Translations under genes and position numbers: made by a program
Notes under the pieces: model-generated
What the model was told of the DNA's origin: nothing
The model's input: only the letters and a program-made list of their open reading frames with translations
The model's database searches: none
NCBI RefSeq assembly: GCF_001590835.1
Contig: NZ_LTAQ01000023.1
Span: forward strand, 166,970-230,969
Length of the DNA: 64,000 bases
Source: Bacillus gaemokensis
GTDB lineage: Bacteria; Bacillota; Bacilli; Bacillales; Bacillaceae_G
Direction of reading: 5' to 3'
Shown here: one piece after another, positions 42,660-55,100 of the stretch
Position numbering within the stretch: the first letter of the stretch is position 1
Layout of the letters: each line of letters opens with the position of its first letter

Positions 42660-45600
42660 ATGGGAGATATTATCGATATATACGGATTATCACCTTTACA
42701 AAAAGGGATACTGTTTCATACTTTATATGATCAAGATGATGATCATTCTTTTTCCTACATTGTACAGGTAGGATTCTTACTCGGTGGTCGATTGGATGTT
42801 GCTACTTTCGAAAAGGCTTGGGAATACATTATTCATCGACATGAGATCCTACGCTCTGTCTTTGTGTGGGAGGAAGTAGAAAAGCCATTGCAAGCTGTTT
42901 ATCAACGTCTTCCTTTTACCATTCGTCAAGAAGACTGGAGTGCTCTTCCATATGGAGAGAGGGAAAAGAAATTACACCAGTTTTTGAATACTGATCGGAA
43001 GCAAGGGTTTTCGTTAGACGAAGCACCGTTGATGAGAATCACTGCGATTAAAGAAGCAGAAGAAGAAACGAGAATCATTTGGACGCATCATCATATTTTG
43101 TTGGATGGATGGAGTGTGTCCTTGATCTTCAGTGAAGTGATGGAAGTTTATCTCAAGATGATAAAGGGAGAAGCATTCGATCTTCCCAAGTCTCTTCCCT
43201 ATAAAAAATATATCCAGTGGATTAATAAACAAGATCGAAGTAAAGCTGAGAAATTCTGGACAGAAGAATTAAAAGGATTTCATGCACCTACGCCATTAGC
43301 GATGGAAAGAAGTGACCAGGAGCAGGAGAAGGGTTATGGAGAGAGCGTTTATCAGCTATCTGAGGAACTGACTGAGACTTTACAAGAGTGGGTGCGAAAT
43401 AGTCAGCTAACATTAAATACGTTAGTACAAGGAGCCTGGGCCTACTTGATGAGCCGGTATAGCGGCGAAAGCGACATCGTATTTGGTGTAACTAGCTCTG
43501 GACGTCCTACTGAATTAGTAGGAGCAGAGAAAATGGTTGGTCTATTCATTAACACATTGCCTACCCGAATTCGTGTAACAGATGATACATCAGTAGTAGA
43601 ATGGCTCCGTAAGATACAGATGAAAGAAATGGAACGGAGACAATACGAGTATAATTCGTTGGTCGATATTCAAGGTTGGAGTGAAGTTCCAAGGAGTAGT
43701 GCTTTATTTCATACCTTGTATGTGTTCGAAAATTACCCGATCCAAGGAGAGCGCAATGCTGATTTAAGATTACTAGAGGTCCAAAGTGCAGAACAAACAA
43801 ATTATCCTTTGACGCTCATTGCAATGCCAGGTAAGCAAATCACTTTGAAGTTAATGTATGACCGGCATCATTTTGATGAAGAGACCATTCATCGGATTCA
43901 GGGGCATCTATCGCAAACATTGATCCAGATGACGAAAAGCTCAGACTCAAAGCTATCCGAAATTACCTATTTAACAATGGAAGAGCGGACACAACTGCTA
44001 GAGAAATGGAATGATACCCAAGTAGAATATTCATGTGAGAGCATGATTCATACGTTATTTGAGCAGCAAGCGGAGAAAACACCAGAAGCGATTGCGGTTA
44101 TTTATGAAAATGAGAAACTTACCTATAGAGAGCTGAATGAGCGTGCTAATCAGCTGGCCCATTATTTACAGAAGCGTGGTGTGGGTTCAGAGTCTTTAGT
44201 CGGTGTATATATGGAACGATCTCTACAAATGATGATAGGGCTGCTAGGGATTCTAAAATCAGGAGGAGCTTACGTACCGCTTGACCCTGCGTATCCCGAG
44301 AGTCGGCTACGCTATATAGTAGAAGATGCTAGAATCGAAGTACTAGTAACGCAAGAAAGATTAGGAAAAATAGGTATATCCGAACAAGTCGAAACAATTT
44401 GTATGGATCAAGATCAGATTGCGATTGAACAGGAAGAACCGACTGCATGTATAAGCAGTGTAACAGGAAAAAATTTAGCATACGTCATGTATACTTCAGG
44501 GTCTACAGGAAAACCAAAGGGAGTGATGATCGAGCATCATTCCGTGATCAATTACCTTGAATGGATGCAACATCAATATCCACTCTCTGAAAGGGATGTG
44601 GTCTTGCAGAAAACACCGATTTCATTTGACGTATCTGTGTGGGAGCTATTTTGGGGGATTAGTGTAGGAGCATGTGTATCTTTCCTTCCTCCGGGTGGAG
44701 AGAAAGATCCTTCGATAATAGCGGAAGTGATAGAGAAGCACCAAGTTACCGTTGTTCAATTTGTTCCCTCGATGCTATCTGTTTTTTTAGATCATTTCGA
44801 TCATATTGAGTTGCAGCTGAAATGTTCATCCGTGCGTCATGTATTTTCCGGTGGAGAAGAACTTAGTCCAGGGTTGGTTAGACGATTTCAACAGTACTGG
44901 GATCGGAGCGGACAAGTTAAATTGACCAACTTTTATGGACCAACAGAAGCAACTATTTACGTGAATGCATTTGACTGTCAACCTAATCAAGAATTTGTGT
45001 CTATTGGTAATCCAATACAAAATATTCAGCTGTATGTGTTAGATCAGAATCGGCGCTTGCAATCGATAGGGATAGAGGGTGAGTTGTATATTGGTGGTGC
45101 AGGCTTAGCACGTGGTTACTTAAACCGACCTGATTTGACTGCTGAACGGTTCGTTCCGCATCCGTTTCAATTAGGAGAACGGCTATATCGAACTGGAGAT
45201 TTAGTAAGATATCTAGCGGATGGAAATTTGGAATTTATAGGAAGAATAGACCATCAAGTGAAAATGCGTGGTTTTCGGATTGAACTTGGAGAAATTGAAG
45301 CAACTTTAGAAAGGCATTTGTCTATTAAAGAGGCTGTTGTGCTAGTAAGAGAAGATCGTCCAGGCGATCAGCGATTGGTAGCGTATGTGATAAGCGATGG
45401 AAATATCCAAAAGTGGCGAGAGTATCTGCAGGACCAACTACCGAATCACATGGTCCCAGCGCACCTTATAGCGTTGGAACATTTCCCGCTTACTCCTAAT
45501 GGGAAAATAGACCGAAAAGCTTTACCAGCACCGGATGTACAATCTATGAGAGATTTTAACGTCCTACCGAGAACGCCGTCGGAAGAGCTCATCGTCTCGA

Positions 45601-48600
45601 TTTGGAGTCAAGTGTTAGGAATAGAAAATATCGGCATTCAGGATTCTTTCTTTGAGCTGGGTGGGCACTCACTACTCGCTACCCAAATCGTTTCTCGATT
45701 ACAAGAAGCATTTCAAACTAAAATCCCACTACGCGAACTTTTCAAGTACGATACGGTGGAGGCGCTGGCGAAGCGAGTGGAGCAGTTGTGTAAAGGAGAT
45801 AAAAAGCGAGAGATTCCCCCACTTGTACCTATGACACGGGAAGAAGCGATTCCGCTTTCCTACGCACAGAAACGTCTATGGTTTATTGATCAATTAATGC
45901 CAAATAGTGCGCTGTACAATATTCATGCAGCATGTCGACTGACTGGGAAATGGTCGCTTGAAGCACTGGAGACGGGATGGAATCAGTTGATTGAACGTCA
46001 TGAATCATTGCGGACGGTGATTCATGAGCGAGAGGGTCAACCTGTTCAGCAGATTCAGTCACATGTTTTCAGATCCCTTCCACAAATGGATTTAACAACG
46101 TTCTCTCTGGAAGACAGGGAAAGAGAGATGAAACGGATCATTCAAAACGAAGCTGAAGAACCATTTCACTTAGGACAAGGTCCTTTGATTCGGACGCGGA
46201 TTTTGAAAATGGACAACGAGGAATGGGTACTCCTTTGTACGATGCATCATATTATTGCGGATGGATGGTCAATGGGAATCTTACTCGAAGAGTGGATGGC
46301 TTTTTATGAAGGAGCGATAAGTGGAAAGACAATGGAGTTGAAGAAGTTACCGGTCCAATATGCCGACTTTGCCCTGTGGCAAAAAGAATGGCAAAAAGAA
46401 GAGGATCTTGATCAGCACCTTCAATATTGGAAGGCAGAATTGGCTGGCGAGTTACCGGTCTTGCAACTACCGATGGATCGTTCCCGACCTGCTGTTCAAA
46501 CTCACCGTGGTGCAAATCAGTCTCTGATGTTATCGAATTCCCTACAGGAAAATTTAAAGGAGTTAAGCCGGCAGGAAGGATCCACCTTATTCATGACTTT
46601 AATGGCGGCGTATCAAAGTTTCCTTTCTCGTTATACGGGACAAGACGACATTTTGGTTGGAAGTCCGATTGCGAACCGAAATATGAGAGAGACCGAAGGA
46701 TTAATTGGTTTCTTTGCAAATACGTTGGTTTATCGAGCTAATCTCAGTGGAAATCCGACGTTCCAAGAGCTTCTGTCGCAGGTACGAAAAAAAGCATTAA
46801 AAGCATATGAGTATCAAGATATTCCGTTTGAGAAAGTGGTAGAAGCCGTAAAACCTGAACGGAATACGAGTCATTCGCCGATTTTCCAAACCATGTTTAC
46901 CTTACAGAATACGAAACAAGGGTTCCCTCAGCTTTCTGAAAGAAACATGGAGATGATGGAAAGCCAGATGTCGGTTGCCAAATTTGATTTAAGTTTGTTT
47001 GCATCGGAGACGGAAGAAGGGTTATTGCTAACTTTTGAATATAATACAGATTTATTTAATGCTGCAACGATTGAACGAATGGCAGGCCATTTTGAACATT
47101 GGTTATATGAAATTGTATCCCATTCAAAAGATTCACTATCGGAACTGAATATGCTTTCGAAAGTAGAATATAAGCAGTTACTAGAGGGATGGAATGACAC
47201 AGGTGTTGTGGACATACATGAAAGCACGATTCATACATTGTTTGAAGAACAAGTGGAGAAAACACCAGAAGCAATTGCGGTAGTGTGCGAAGATGAGGAA
47301 CTAACGTATCGAGAACTGAACGAACGTTCCAATCAGTTGGCCCATTATCTTCAGAAGCGGGGTGTGGGATGCGAATCATTAGTTGGGATTAGTATTACAC
47401 GTTCATCTGAGATGATTGTTGGTCTCTTAGGAATCATGAAAGCAGGAGGAGCGTATGTTCCGATTGATCCTGCGTATCCGGAGAGTCGGCTACGCTATAT
47501 TTTAGCGGATGCTCATATTGAAGTACTAGTGACACAGGAAAAATTGCAGCAAAAAATGACGTTACCTGGATCTGTTGATGTAATTTGTATCGATCGTGAT
47601 CGAGCGGCGATCAAGCGGGAAGTAACGACGGCATGTATGAGTGAAGTGACAAGCGCTAACTTAGCTTATATTATCTATACCTCAGGGTCCACTGGCAACC
47701 CTAAGGGAGTAATGATTGAGCATCGGAGTACAGTAACGATGATCCATTGGGCACATCAAACGTATTCCAGACAGGAATTAGCGGGAGTGCTGGCGTCAAC
47801 TTCACTATCCTTTGATCTATCGGTTTTTGAAGTATTTGTTCCTTTGACGATAGGTGGCAAAGTGATTGTCGCTGAAAATGCCCTTCATCTAGACAAGTTG
47901 TCTACGAAAGATGTGACATTGATCAATACTGTACCATCAGCAGCGAGGGAATTAATTCGAGCAAAGATAATTCCTTCTTCGGTAAAGGTGATGAATTTGG
48001 CTGGAGAACCGTTAGCGCAGTCGCTTGTCCAGCACTTATATGAGAGAAGTCTAATTGAAAAGGTATACAACCTATACGGCCCATCCGAAGATACTACTTA
48101 CTCCACGTATATGAAGCTAGAAAAGAGTGTCATACACAAGGTACCACCGATTGGTAGACCCATCTCCAACACAGAAGTGTATGTACTCAGCGCAAACCAA
48201 CAAATGGTACCGATTGGTGTAGTGGGTGAGCTCTATATTGGGGGATCAGGATTGGCGCGTGGCTACTTAAATCGCCCTGACTTAACAAACGAGCGTTTTA
48301 TCCCGCATCCATTTAAAGATGGGGAGCGAGTATATCGGACGGGAGACCTTGTGAGGTATTTACCGGACGGGAATTTGGATTATCTCGGTCGGGTCGATCA
48401 TCAAGTGAAAATCCGTGGGTTCCGGATTGAGCTAGGGGAGGTTGAAGCGACGTTACAAAGTCATTCATCGGTTAACGAAGTCGTTGTGATGGTACGCGAA
48501 GACCATCCGGGTGATCAGCGTTTAGTTGCCTATGTAGTGGGAGAAGGAAATGCTCATGTGTGGCGTGATTATCTCAAGACCAAATTACCAAATTACATGG

Positions 48601-49130
48601 TTCCGGCACACTTTGTTGGATTGACAGCGTTCCCACTCACTCCAAATGGGAAAATCGATCGGAAAGCTTTACCAGCACCAGAGCGCAAGGAAGCAGAGGG
48701 TGGTTATGTTGCCCCTCGTACACCTACGGAAGAAGTGATTGTTTCAATATGGCATCAAGTTTTGGGTATGGAAAATATCGGGATTCATGATTCGTTTTTT
48801 GAACTCGGTGGCCATTCATTACTCGCAACACAAGCTGTTTCTAATCTGAAAGAAGCCTTTGGAATTGAGTTACCACTGTATGACTTCTTTACGCATCATA
48901 CGGTGCGGGAATTAGCGGAATGGATTGATCAGTTGCGCCGTAGTGGAAATGAGCAAGCAGAGAATGATAGTAAGGAGAATGTAAGTTTTCAAGACTATAT
49001 TCAAAAAGAAGCTGCAGCGAATGATGATGAAGAGTTACTTGAACTTCTTAAGCAATTGGAAGAGCTATCAGAGGAAGAAGCGCAAAGTATATTCGAAAGC
49101 AATTTGGTTGAGGAAGGGGTAAAAAAATGA
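42660..49130 (+). CDS. krsB: Kurstakin synthetase B (modules 2-3, Gly-Ala)
   Basis: A 2156-residue NRPS, C-A-T-C-A-T, starting two bases after krsA. The first C domain (YGLSPLQKGILFHTL; HHILLDG at His144-Gly150) is of the type that follows an E domain and accepts a D-residue donor. Module 2 A domain (TSGSTGKPKG from Thr612) has pocket D-V-W-Q-F-G-F-I-Y-K, not a standard code but compatible with Gly (Q and G positions as in Gly domains). Carrier Ser1004. The second C domain (HHIIADG, His1196) is of the L-donor type. Module 3 (TSGSTGNPKG from Thr1674) has D-L-F-N-N-A-L-T-Y-K, matching a known Ala code. Carrier Ser2053. An acidic helical tail (about 2100-2156, EELLELLKQLEELSEEEAQ) looks like a docking segment for KrsC. 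The stop overlaps the krsC start (ATGA). Confidence 0.92.
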   Translation: MGDIIDIYGLSPLQKGILFHTLYDQDDDHSFSYIVQVGFLLGGRLDVATFEKAWEYIIHRHEILRSVFVWEEVEKPLQAVYQRLPFTIRQEDWSALPYGEREKKLHQFLNTDRKQGFSLDEAPLMRITAIKEAEEETRIIWTHHHILLDGWSVSLIFSEVMEVYLKMIKGEAFDLPKSLPYKKYIQWINKQDRSKAEKFWTEELKGFHAPTPLAMERSDQEQEKGYGESVYQLSEELTETLQEWVRNSQLTLNTLVQGAWAYLMSRYSGESDIVFGVTSSGRPTELVGAEKMVGLFINTLPTRIRVTDDTSVVEWLRKIQMKEMERRQYEYNSLVDIQGWSEVPRSSALFHTLYVFENYPIQGERNADLRLLEVQSAEQTNYPLTLIAMPGKQITLKLMYDRHHFDEETIHRIQGHLSQTLIQMTKSSDSKLSEITYLTMEERTQLLEKWNDTQVEYSCESMIHTLFEQQAEKTPEAIAVIYENEKLTYRELNERANQLAHYLQKRGVGSESLVGVYMERSLQMMIGLLGILKSGGAYVPLDPAYPESRLRYIVEDARIEVLVTQERLGKIGISEQVETICMDQDQIAIEQEEPTACISSVTGKNLAYVMYTSGSTGKPKGVMIEHHSVINYLEWMQHQYPLSERDVVLQKTPISFDVSVWELFWGISVGACVSFLPPGGEKDPSIIAEVIEKHQVTVVQFVPSMLSVFLDHFDHIELQLKCSSVRHVFSGGEELSPGLVRRFQQYWDRSGQVKLTNFYGPTEATIYVNAFDCQPNQEFVSIGNPIQNIQLYVLDQNRRLQSIGIEGELYIGGAGLARGYLNRPDLTAERFVPHPFQLGERLYRTGDLVRYLADGNLEFIGRIDHQVKMRGFRIELGEIEATLERHLSIKEAVVLVREDRPGDQRLVAYVISDGNIQKWREYLQDQLPNHMVPAHLIALEHFPLTPNGKIDRKALPAPDVQSMRDFNVLPRTPSEELIVSIWSQVLGIENIGIQDSFFELGGHSLLATQIVSRLQEAFQTKIPLRELFKYDTVEALAKRVEQLCKGDKKREIPPLVPMTREEAIPLSYAQKRLWFIDQLMPNSALYNIHAACRLTGKWSLEALETGWNQLIERHESLRTVIHEREGQPVQQIQSHVFRSLPQMDLTTFSLEDREREMKRIIQNEAEEPFHLGQGPLIRTRILKMDNEEWVLLCTMHHIIADGWSMGILLEEWMAFYEGAISGKTMELKKLPVQYADFALWQKEWQKEEDLDQHLQYWKAELAGELPVLQLPMDRSRPAVQTHRGANQSLMLSNSLQENLKELSRQEGSTLFMTLMAAYQSFLSRYTGQDDILVGSPIANRNMRETEGLIGFFANTLVYRANLSGNPTFQELLSQVRKKALKAYEYQDIPFEKVVEAVKPERNTSHSPIFQTMFTLQNTKQGFPQLSERNMEMMESQMSVAKFDLSLFASETEEGLLLTFEYNTDLFNAATIERMAGHFEHWLYEIVSHSKDSLSELNMLSKVEYKQLLEGWNDTGVVDIHESTIHTLFEEQVEKTPEAIAVVCEDEELTYRELNERSNQLAHYLQKRGVGCESLVGISITRSSEMIVGLLGIMKAGGAYVPIDPAYPESRLRYILADAHIEVLVTQEKLQQKMTLPGSVDVICIDRDRAAIKREVTTACMSEVTSANLAYIIYTSGSTGNPKGVMIEHRSTVTMIHWAHQTYSRQELAGVLASTSLSFDLSVFEVFVPLTIGGKVIVAENALHLDKLSTKDVTLINTVPSAARELIRAKIIPSSVKVMNLAGEPLAQSLVQHLYERSLIEKVYNLYGPSEDTTYSTYMKLEKSVIHKVPPIGRPISNTEVYVLSANQQMVPIGVVGELYIGGSGLARGYLNRPDLTNERFIPHPFKDGERVYRTGDLVRYLPDGNLDYLGRVDHQVKIRGFRIELGEVEATLQSHSSVNEVVVMVREDHPGDQRLVAYVVGEGNAHVWRDYLKTKLPNYMVPAHFVGLTAFPLTPNGKIDRKALPAPERKEAEGGYVAPRTPTEEVIVSIWHQVLGMENIGIHDSFFELGGHSLLATQAVSNLKEAFGIELPLYDFFTHHTVRELAEWIDQLRRSGNEQAENDSKENVSFQDYIQKEAAANDDEELLELLKQLEELSEEEAQSIFESNLVEEGVKK

Positions 49131-52100
49131 GAAGTGATTTACTTGCAAAGCTGAATTCGCTTTCTCCTGAGAAGAGAGCATGGCTTCAGAAGCAGATGCA
49201 GAAAAAGGAGAATAAAGAAGAGCTTCCGTTGTCCTATGCACAACAACGTTTATGGTTTATGGATCGATTTAACCCAAACAGTTCGTTATATAATATTCCA
49301 ACAGTATGGCGTTTAAAAGGAAATTGGATACCTGAAGCATTGGAAAAGGGATTAAATCGACTCATTGAGCGTCATGAATCATTACGCACCGTTTTTAAGG
49401 AAATAGGGGATCAACCTGTACAACATATTGTCGAATTCCTTCCTAGAAAACTACCTGTAGAGGATTATTCTCATCTTCCTTTAGAAGTAAAAGAAAAAGA
49501 GATAGAGAGTTTAATTGCTAAAGAAGCACAGGATCCGTTTGATTTAATGAATGGTCCTTTGATTCGGAATCAGCTGGTTCAATTAGGGAATGAGGAATGG
49601 TTATTGCTATGTACCATGCATCATATTATTTCTGATGCGTGGTCTATCGGCATATTAATTAATGAATTGCTTGCTTTCTATGAGGAAGAAATGAGTGGGA
49701 AGCCTGCTGGACTTAGTTCATTATCAATTCAATATGCAGACTTTGCGAAATGGCAAAAGCAGTGGTTGCAGGGTGAAGTGTTGGATCGACAACTCACGTA
49801 TTGGCAGGAAGAATTGTCTGGTGAGCTTCCTATACTACAACTGCCAGTGGATCGCCCGCGACCGGTTACGCAAACGTACGCTGGGGACACGTATGGCGTG
49901 ACTCTTCCTCACAAACTGCTCAGTGCATTAAAGGATTTAAGTCGACGAGAAGGATCCACCTTATTTATGACATTAATGGCTGCATATCAGAGCTTTCTTG
50001 CTCGTTATACAGGACAAAAAGATATTCTCGTTGGAAGTCCGATTGCAAATCGGAATCATAAAGGAGTAGAGGGATTAATCGGCTTCTTTGTTAATACGTT
50101 GGTCTATCGGGCGGATTTAAGTGGAACTCCTACGTTCCAGGAGATTTTGTCGCAAGTAAAGAAAAAGGCGTTGAAAGCGTATGAATATCAAGATATCCCG
50201 TTTGAAAAAGTGGTAGAAGCTGTACAACCTGAACGGAGTACGAGTCATTCGCCTATCTTCCAGACCATGTTTACACTACAGAATATAAAACAAGAACGAA
50301 TAGAACTGTCTGGTAGAAGTTTGGAAATGATAGAAAGTAATATTGCCATTGCGAAATTCGATTTGAGTCTAACTACTTTTGAAGTGGAAGCAGGTCTATT
50401 TGTCTCTTTTGAATACAATACAGATTTATTTGATAGTAGTACCATTTCGCGTATGGCAGGGCATTTTGAAAACTGGTTGAACGAAATTGTACATCATCCA
50501 GATGAATCATTTACAGAGTTATCGATGCTATCGGACACAGAACAGAAGCTGCTCTTGGAAGAGTGGAATGACACTGACGTAGTTTATGCACATGAGAGTA
50601 TGATTCACGAACTGTTTGAGCAGCAGGTTGCGCGTACACCTGAAGCGGTGGCGGTAGTGTATGAAGGTGGGCAGCTGACATATCAAGAACTCAACGAGAG
50701 AGCGAATCAATTGGCACATTATTTACAGAAACGAGGGATAGGACCTGAGTCATTGGTCGGTATATGTGTCGAGCGTTCACCTGATATGATCATTGGTCTC
50801 TTTGGGATTCTTAAAGCGGGTGGGGCTTATGTCCCACTGGATCCGAGCTATCCCGAAAAGCGCCTAAGGTACATTTTAAAGAACTCACAGATTCAAGTAC
50901 TTTTAACAAAGGAAGCACTACAGGACTGGTTGCCCGAAGGTATCCAAGCGATTTGTTTGGATCGGGATCAAGCAGCGATTTCTAAAGAGAGTAGCTTGGC
51001 GCCAGTGAGTGGAGTGACAGCAAACAACTTGGCGTATATCATTTACACTTCAGGTTCGACAGGGAATCCGAAGGGAGTGATGATTGAACACCACTCGGTT
51101 ATTAACCGATTACAGTGGATGCAAAAAAATTATCCATTATCTGAACAGGATACAATTCTTCAAAAAACGCCGTTTTCGTTTGATGTCTCTGTGTGGGAAT
51201 TATTTTGGTGGTCATTTGTAGGGGCGCGTGTTTGTCTACTTCCACCGGGTGGCGAGAAGGATCCTGCAATGATGGAGGAGTGTATTGAGCGATATCGCGT
51301 GACCACGATGCACTTTGTTCCGTCGATGTTATCTACTTTCTTGGAGTATATGGAACAATCCAAAGTGAAAAAGGACGTATCGTCTTTGTGTCAGGTTTTC
51401 ACAAGTGGAGAAGCGTTAAATACTGAACAAGTTCGCCGGTTTAAGGGTGTGTTTTATGATTTTCAGCAAACGAAGTTATGCAACTTGTATGGTCCTACCG
51501 AAGCGACTGTAGATGTCACTTACTATGATTGTGATTTAGAGAAAGAACCGGTGCTTATTCCAATTGGTCGTCCGATTGATAATACGAAGTTGTATGTCTT
51601 AGATCAAAACCAACAGGTAGTACCGATTGGTGTGGCCGGGGAACTTTACCTTGGTGGTGTAGGTTTGGCACGTGGTTATTTCAATCGTCCAGAGTTAACT
51701 GCTGAACGTTTTATTCCGCATCCATTTAAGGAAGGGGAACAGCTCTATCGGACGGGGGACCTGGTGAGGTATCTGAATGATCGCAACTTGGAGTACATTG
51801 GAAGAATAGATAACCAAGTGAAAATCAGGGGCTTCCGGATTGAGTTGGGAGAGGTTGAAGCGGTCTTACACGATCATTCATCTGTGAAAGAGGCTGTCGT
51901 GTTAGTAAGGGAAGATCATCCCGGAGATAAGCGGTTAGTAGCTTATGTGGTGGGTGAAGGGAACACTAGAGAATGGCGTGAGCACATCAAGGTGCAATTA
52001 CCGAATTACATGGTTCCGGCACACTTTGTCGAGATAGAAGCGATGCCACTCACTCCGAATGGAAAAATCGATCGCAAAGCCTTACTGGCATTGGATATAC

Positions 52101-55100
52101 AGTCTATGAGCGTAAATAGTGCCACAGTTTCACCACGAACACCAGTCGAAGAGCTCGTTGCATCGGTATGGAGTCAAGTGCTAGGGATAGAAAATATTGG
52201 TGTTCAGAATTCTTTCTTCGAACTCGGTGGTCACTCGCTACTTGCTACCCAAGTTGTCTCACGGTTAAAAGAAGTTTTTCAAGTCGAATTACCAGTACGT
52301 GAACTGTTTGAGTATCCAACGGTGGAGGCACTGGCGAAACGATTGGATCAATTGCGTAAAGGAGACAAGAAAAGAGAGATTCCACCGCTTATACCGATGG
52401 AACGGGGAGAAGTCATCCCGCTCTCTTATGCGCAACAGCGCCTATGGTTTATCGATCAATTCACGCCGAATAGTGCACTTTATAATATGCCAATGGTATG
52501 CCGCCTTACAGGGAATTGGGTACTCGAAGCATTGGAGAAGGGATGGAATCAGCTGATAGAGCGCCATGAATCTTTGCGGACGGTGTTCTATGAAGTAGAT
52601 GGTCATCCTGTGCAGCGGATTCAGCCATATGCTTTCAGGTCTCTTTCCCAAATGGATTTAACTATGCTTTCTCCGGAAGAGCGAGAAGCAGAAGTTAAGC
52701 GTTTGATTCAGCAAGAAACAGAAGTGCCATTTGATTTAGAAGAGGGACCGTTGATTCGGACAAACATCTTGCGAGTAGGAGAAGAGGAATGGGTTCTTCT
52801 TGGCACCATGCATCATATCATTTCGGATGGATGGTCGATGGGGGTCCTACTTGAAGAATGGATAGCTTTCTATGAGGAAGCAACGGATGGGAAAGTGGCG
52901 GAACTTAAACCATTATCAATCCAATATGCGGACTTTGCACAGTGGCAAAAGGGATGGTTGAAGGAAGAGGTGCTTGAACAGCAGCTTCACTATTGGCAAG
53001 AAGAATTGTCTGGTGAGCTTCCTGTACTACAACTGCCAATGGATCGTCCTCGTCCTGCGGTACAAACTCATCGCGGATCGACACACACTGTGCTGCTGTC
53101 ACGTTCGTTACGTGACAAACTGAATGAGCTCAGTCATCAAGAAGGATCGACGCTCTTCATGACCCTGTTGGCTGCGTACCAAAGCTTCCTTTCCCGTTAT
53201 ACAGGACAAGAAGATATTCTCGTTGGAAGTCCGATTGCGAATCGTAATTATAGAGAGATTGAAGGATTAATTGGTTTCTTCGTGAACACGTTGGTTTATC
53301 GTGCTGATCTGAGTGGTACACCGACCTTCCAAGATATTTTGTCTCAGGTGCGTCAAAAGGCACTGAAAGCATATGAATATCAAGATATTCCATTTGAAAA
53401 AATTGTGGAAGTTGTGCAACCCGAACGGAGTACGAGTCATTCGCCGATTTTCCAGACGATGTTCATTTTACAAAATATGAAACAAGAGCTTCCATTATTG
53501 TCTGGTAAAAAGATCGAAATGATAGAAAGTCATAGTCCAATCGCGAAATTTGATTTAAGTGTCATGGCAACTGAGACGGAAGAAGGATTAATCTTCTCTT
53601 TTGAATACAATCAGGATTTGTTTGATGTTACAACTATCGAACGAATGGCAGGACATTTTGAAACATGGTTACATGAAGTTTCTCATTATCCACAAAAACC
53701 GTTGAATCGTCTAGAGGTGTTATCCGAATTCGAGCGTGATTTGTTATTAGAGACATGGAATGACACCGCAATGGAAATGTCCCAAGAAGGTCTTATTTGC
53801 GACAGATTTGAGGATCGAGTAGTGAGGGAGCCTGATGCGATTGCAGTGGTCGATCAAATGAGAGAGTGGACCTACGGTGAACTGGATGCGCAAGCAAATC
53901 AGTTGGCACATGTTTTGCAGAGAAAAGGGGTTGTTCCTGAATCAGTTGTGGGTGTCTATCTCCCAAGATCGGCTGAGCTCATGGTAAGTTTACTTGGTAT
54001 ATTAAAAGCTGGCGGGGCCTATGTCGTCCTAGATCCGTTGTATCCGAAATCAAGGTTAGAGTACATGATTGAAGATGCGGGGATCAAAATCGTGGTAACG
54101 ACAGCAGGGCAAGAAAGCCTTTCCGAACAGGTTGAAACGGTGAGATTAGAAGAGATAACAGATGAAAGCACAATTGCACCGAAGCGGCAGGTGAAACCAG
54201 AGCACTTAGCCTATATCGTCTACACCTCCGGCTCTACAGGAAAGCCAAAGGGGGTCATGGTCGAATACCGGTCATTGATGAATATGGTCTCTTGGCATCA
54301 AGCGGTATACCAAATTACAGCGCAGGATCGTGCGACTCAAATTGCGGGGATTGCCTTCGACTCAGCGGTGCAGGAGATTTGGCCTTATCTCACTGCTGGT
54401 GCAGCACTATACCTATCAACAGAAGAGTTGCGGATCAATCCAGAGGCCTTACGAGATTGGCTCATTGATTCACGAATCACGGCTAGCTTTGCGCCTACAC
54501 CTATTTTAGAAAGACTCTTGAAATTATCTTGGCCAGAGAAGACGGATCTCCGTTTTATCATTACGGGAGGAGATCAGTTAACACAGTATCCATCTGAATA
54601 TATCCCTTTTGCAGTGATAAATCAGTATGGACCATCGGAAAATACCGTCGTTACGACTGATTGTTACGTGTCTGTAGGGATGACAACAGGTACTCCGTCG
54701 ATTGGTCGACCGATTGCAAATACAGAAGTATATGTGTTAGATTCTCACCTTCAGCTAGTGCCGGTGGGGGTAATTGGAGATCTCTATATTGGAGGAAAGA
54801 GCCTTGCTCGTGGCTATATCAATCGTCCGGAACTTACGGAGGAAAAATTTATTCCGCATCCGTTCAAGTCAGGGGAACGTCTCTATTACACTGGGGATAG
54901 AGCAAGTTACCTTCCTGATGGCAATCTCCAGTTCCATGGTCGTATGGATGACCAAGTAAAGATTCGTGGTTTTCGGATTGAACTGGGAGAAGTTGAAGCA
55001 ACTTTGCAAGCACATTTATCTGTGAAAGAAGCGGTTGTACTAGTAAGAGAGGATCATTCAGGAGACAAGCGTTTGGTAGCTTATGTAGTTGGTGAGGGAA

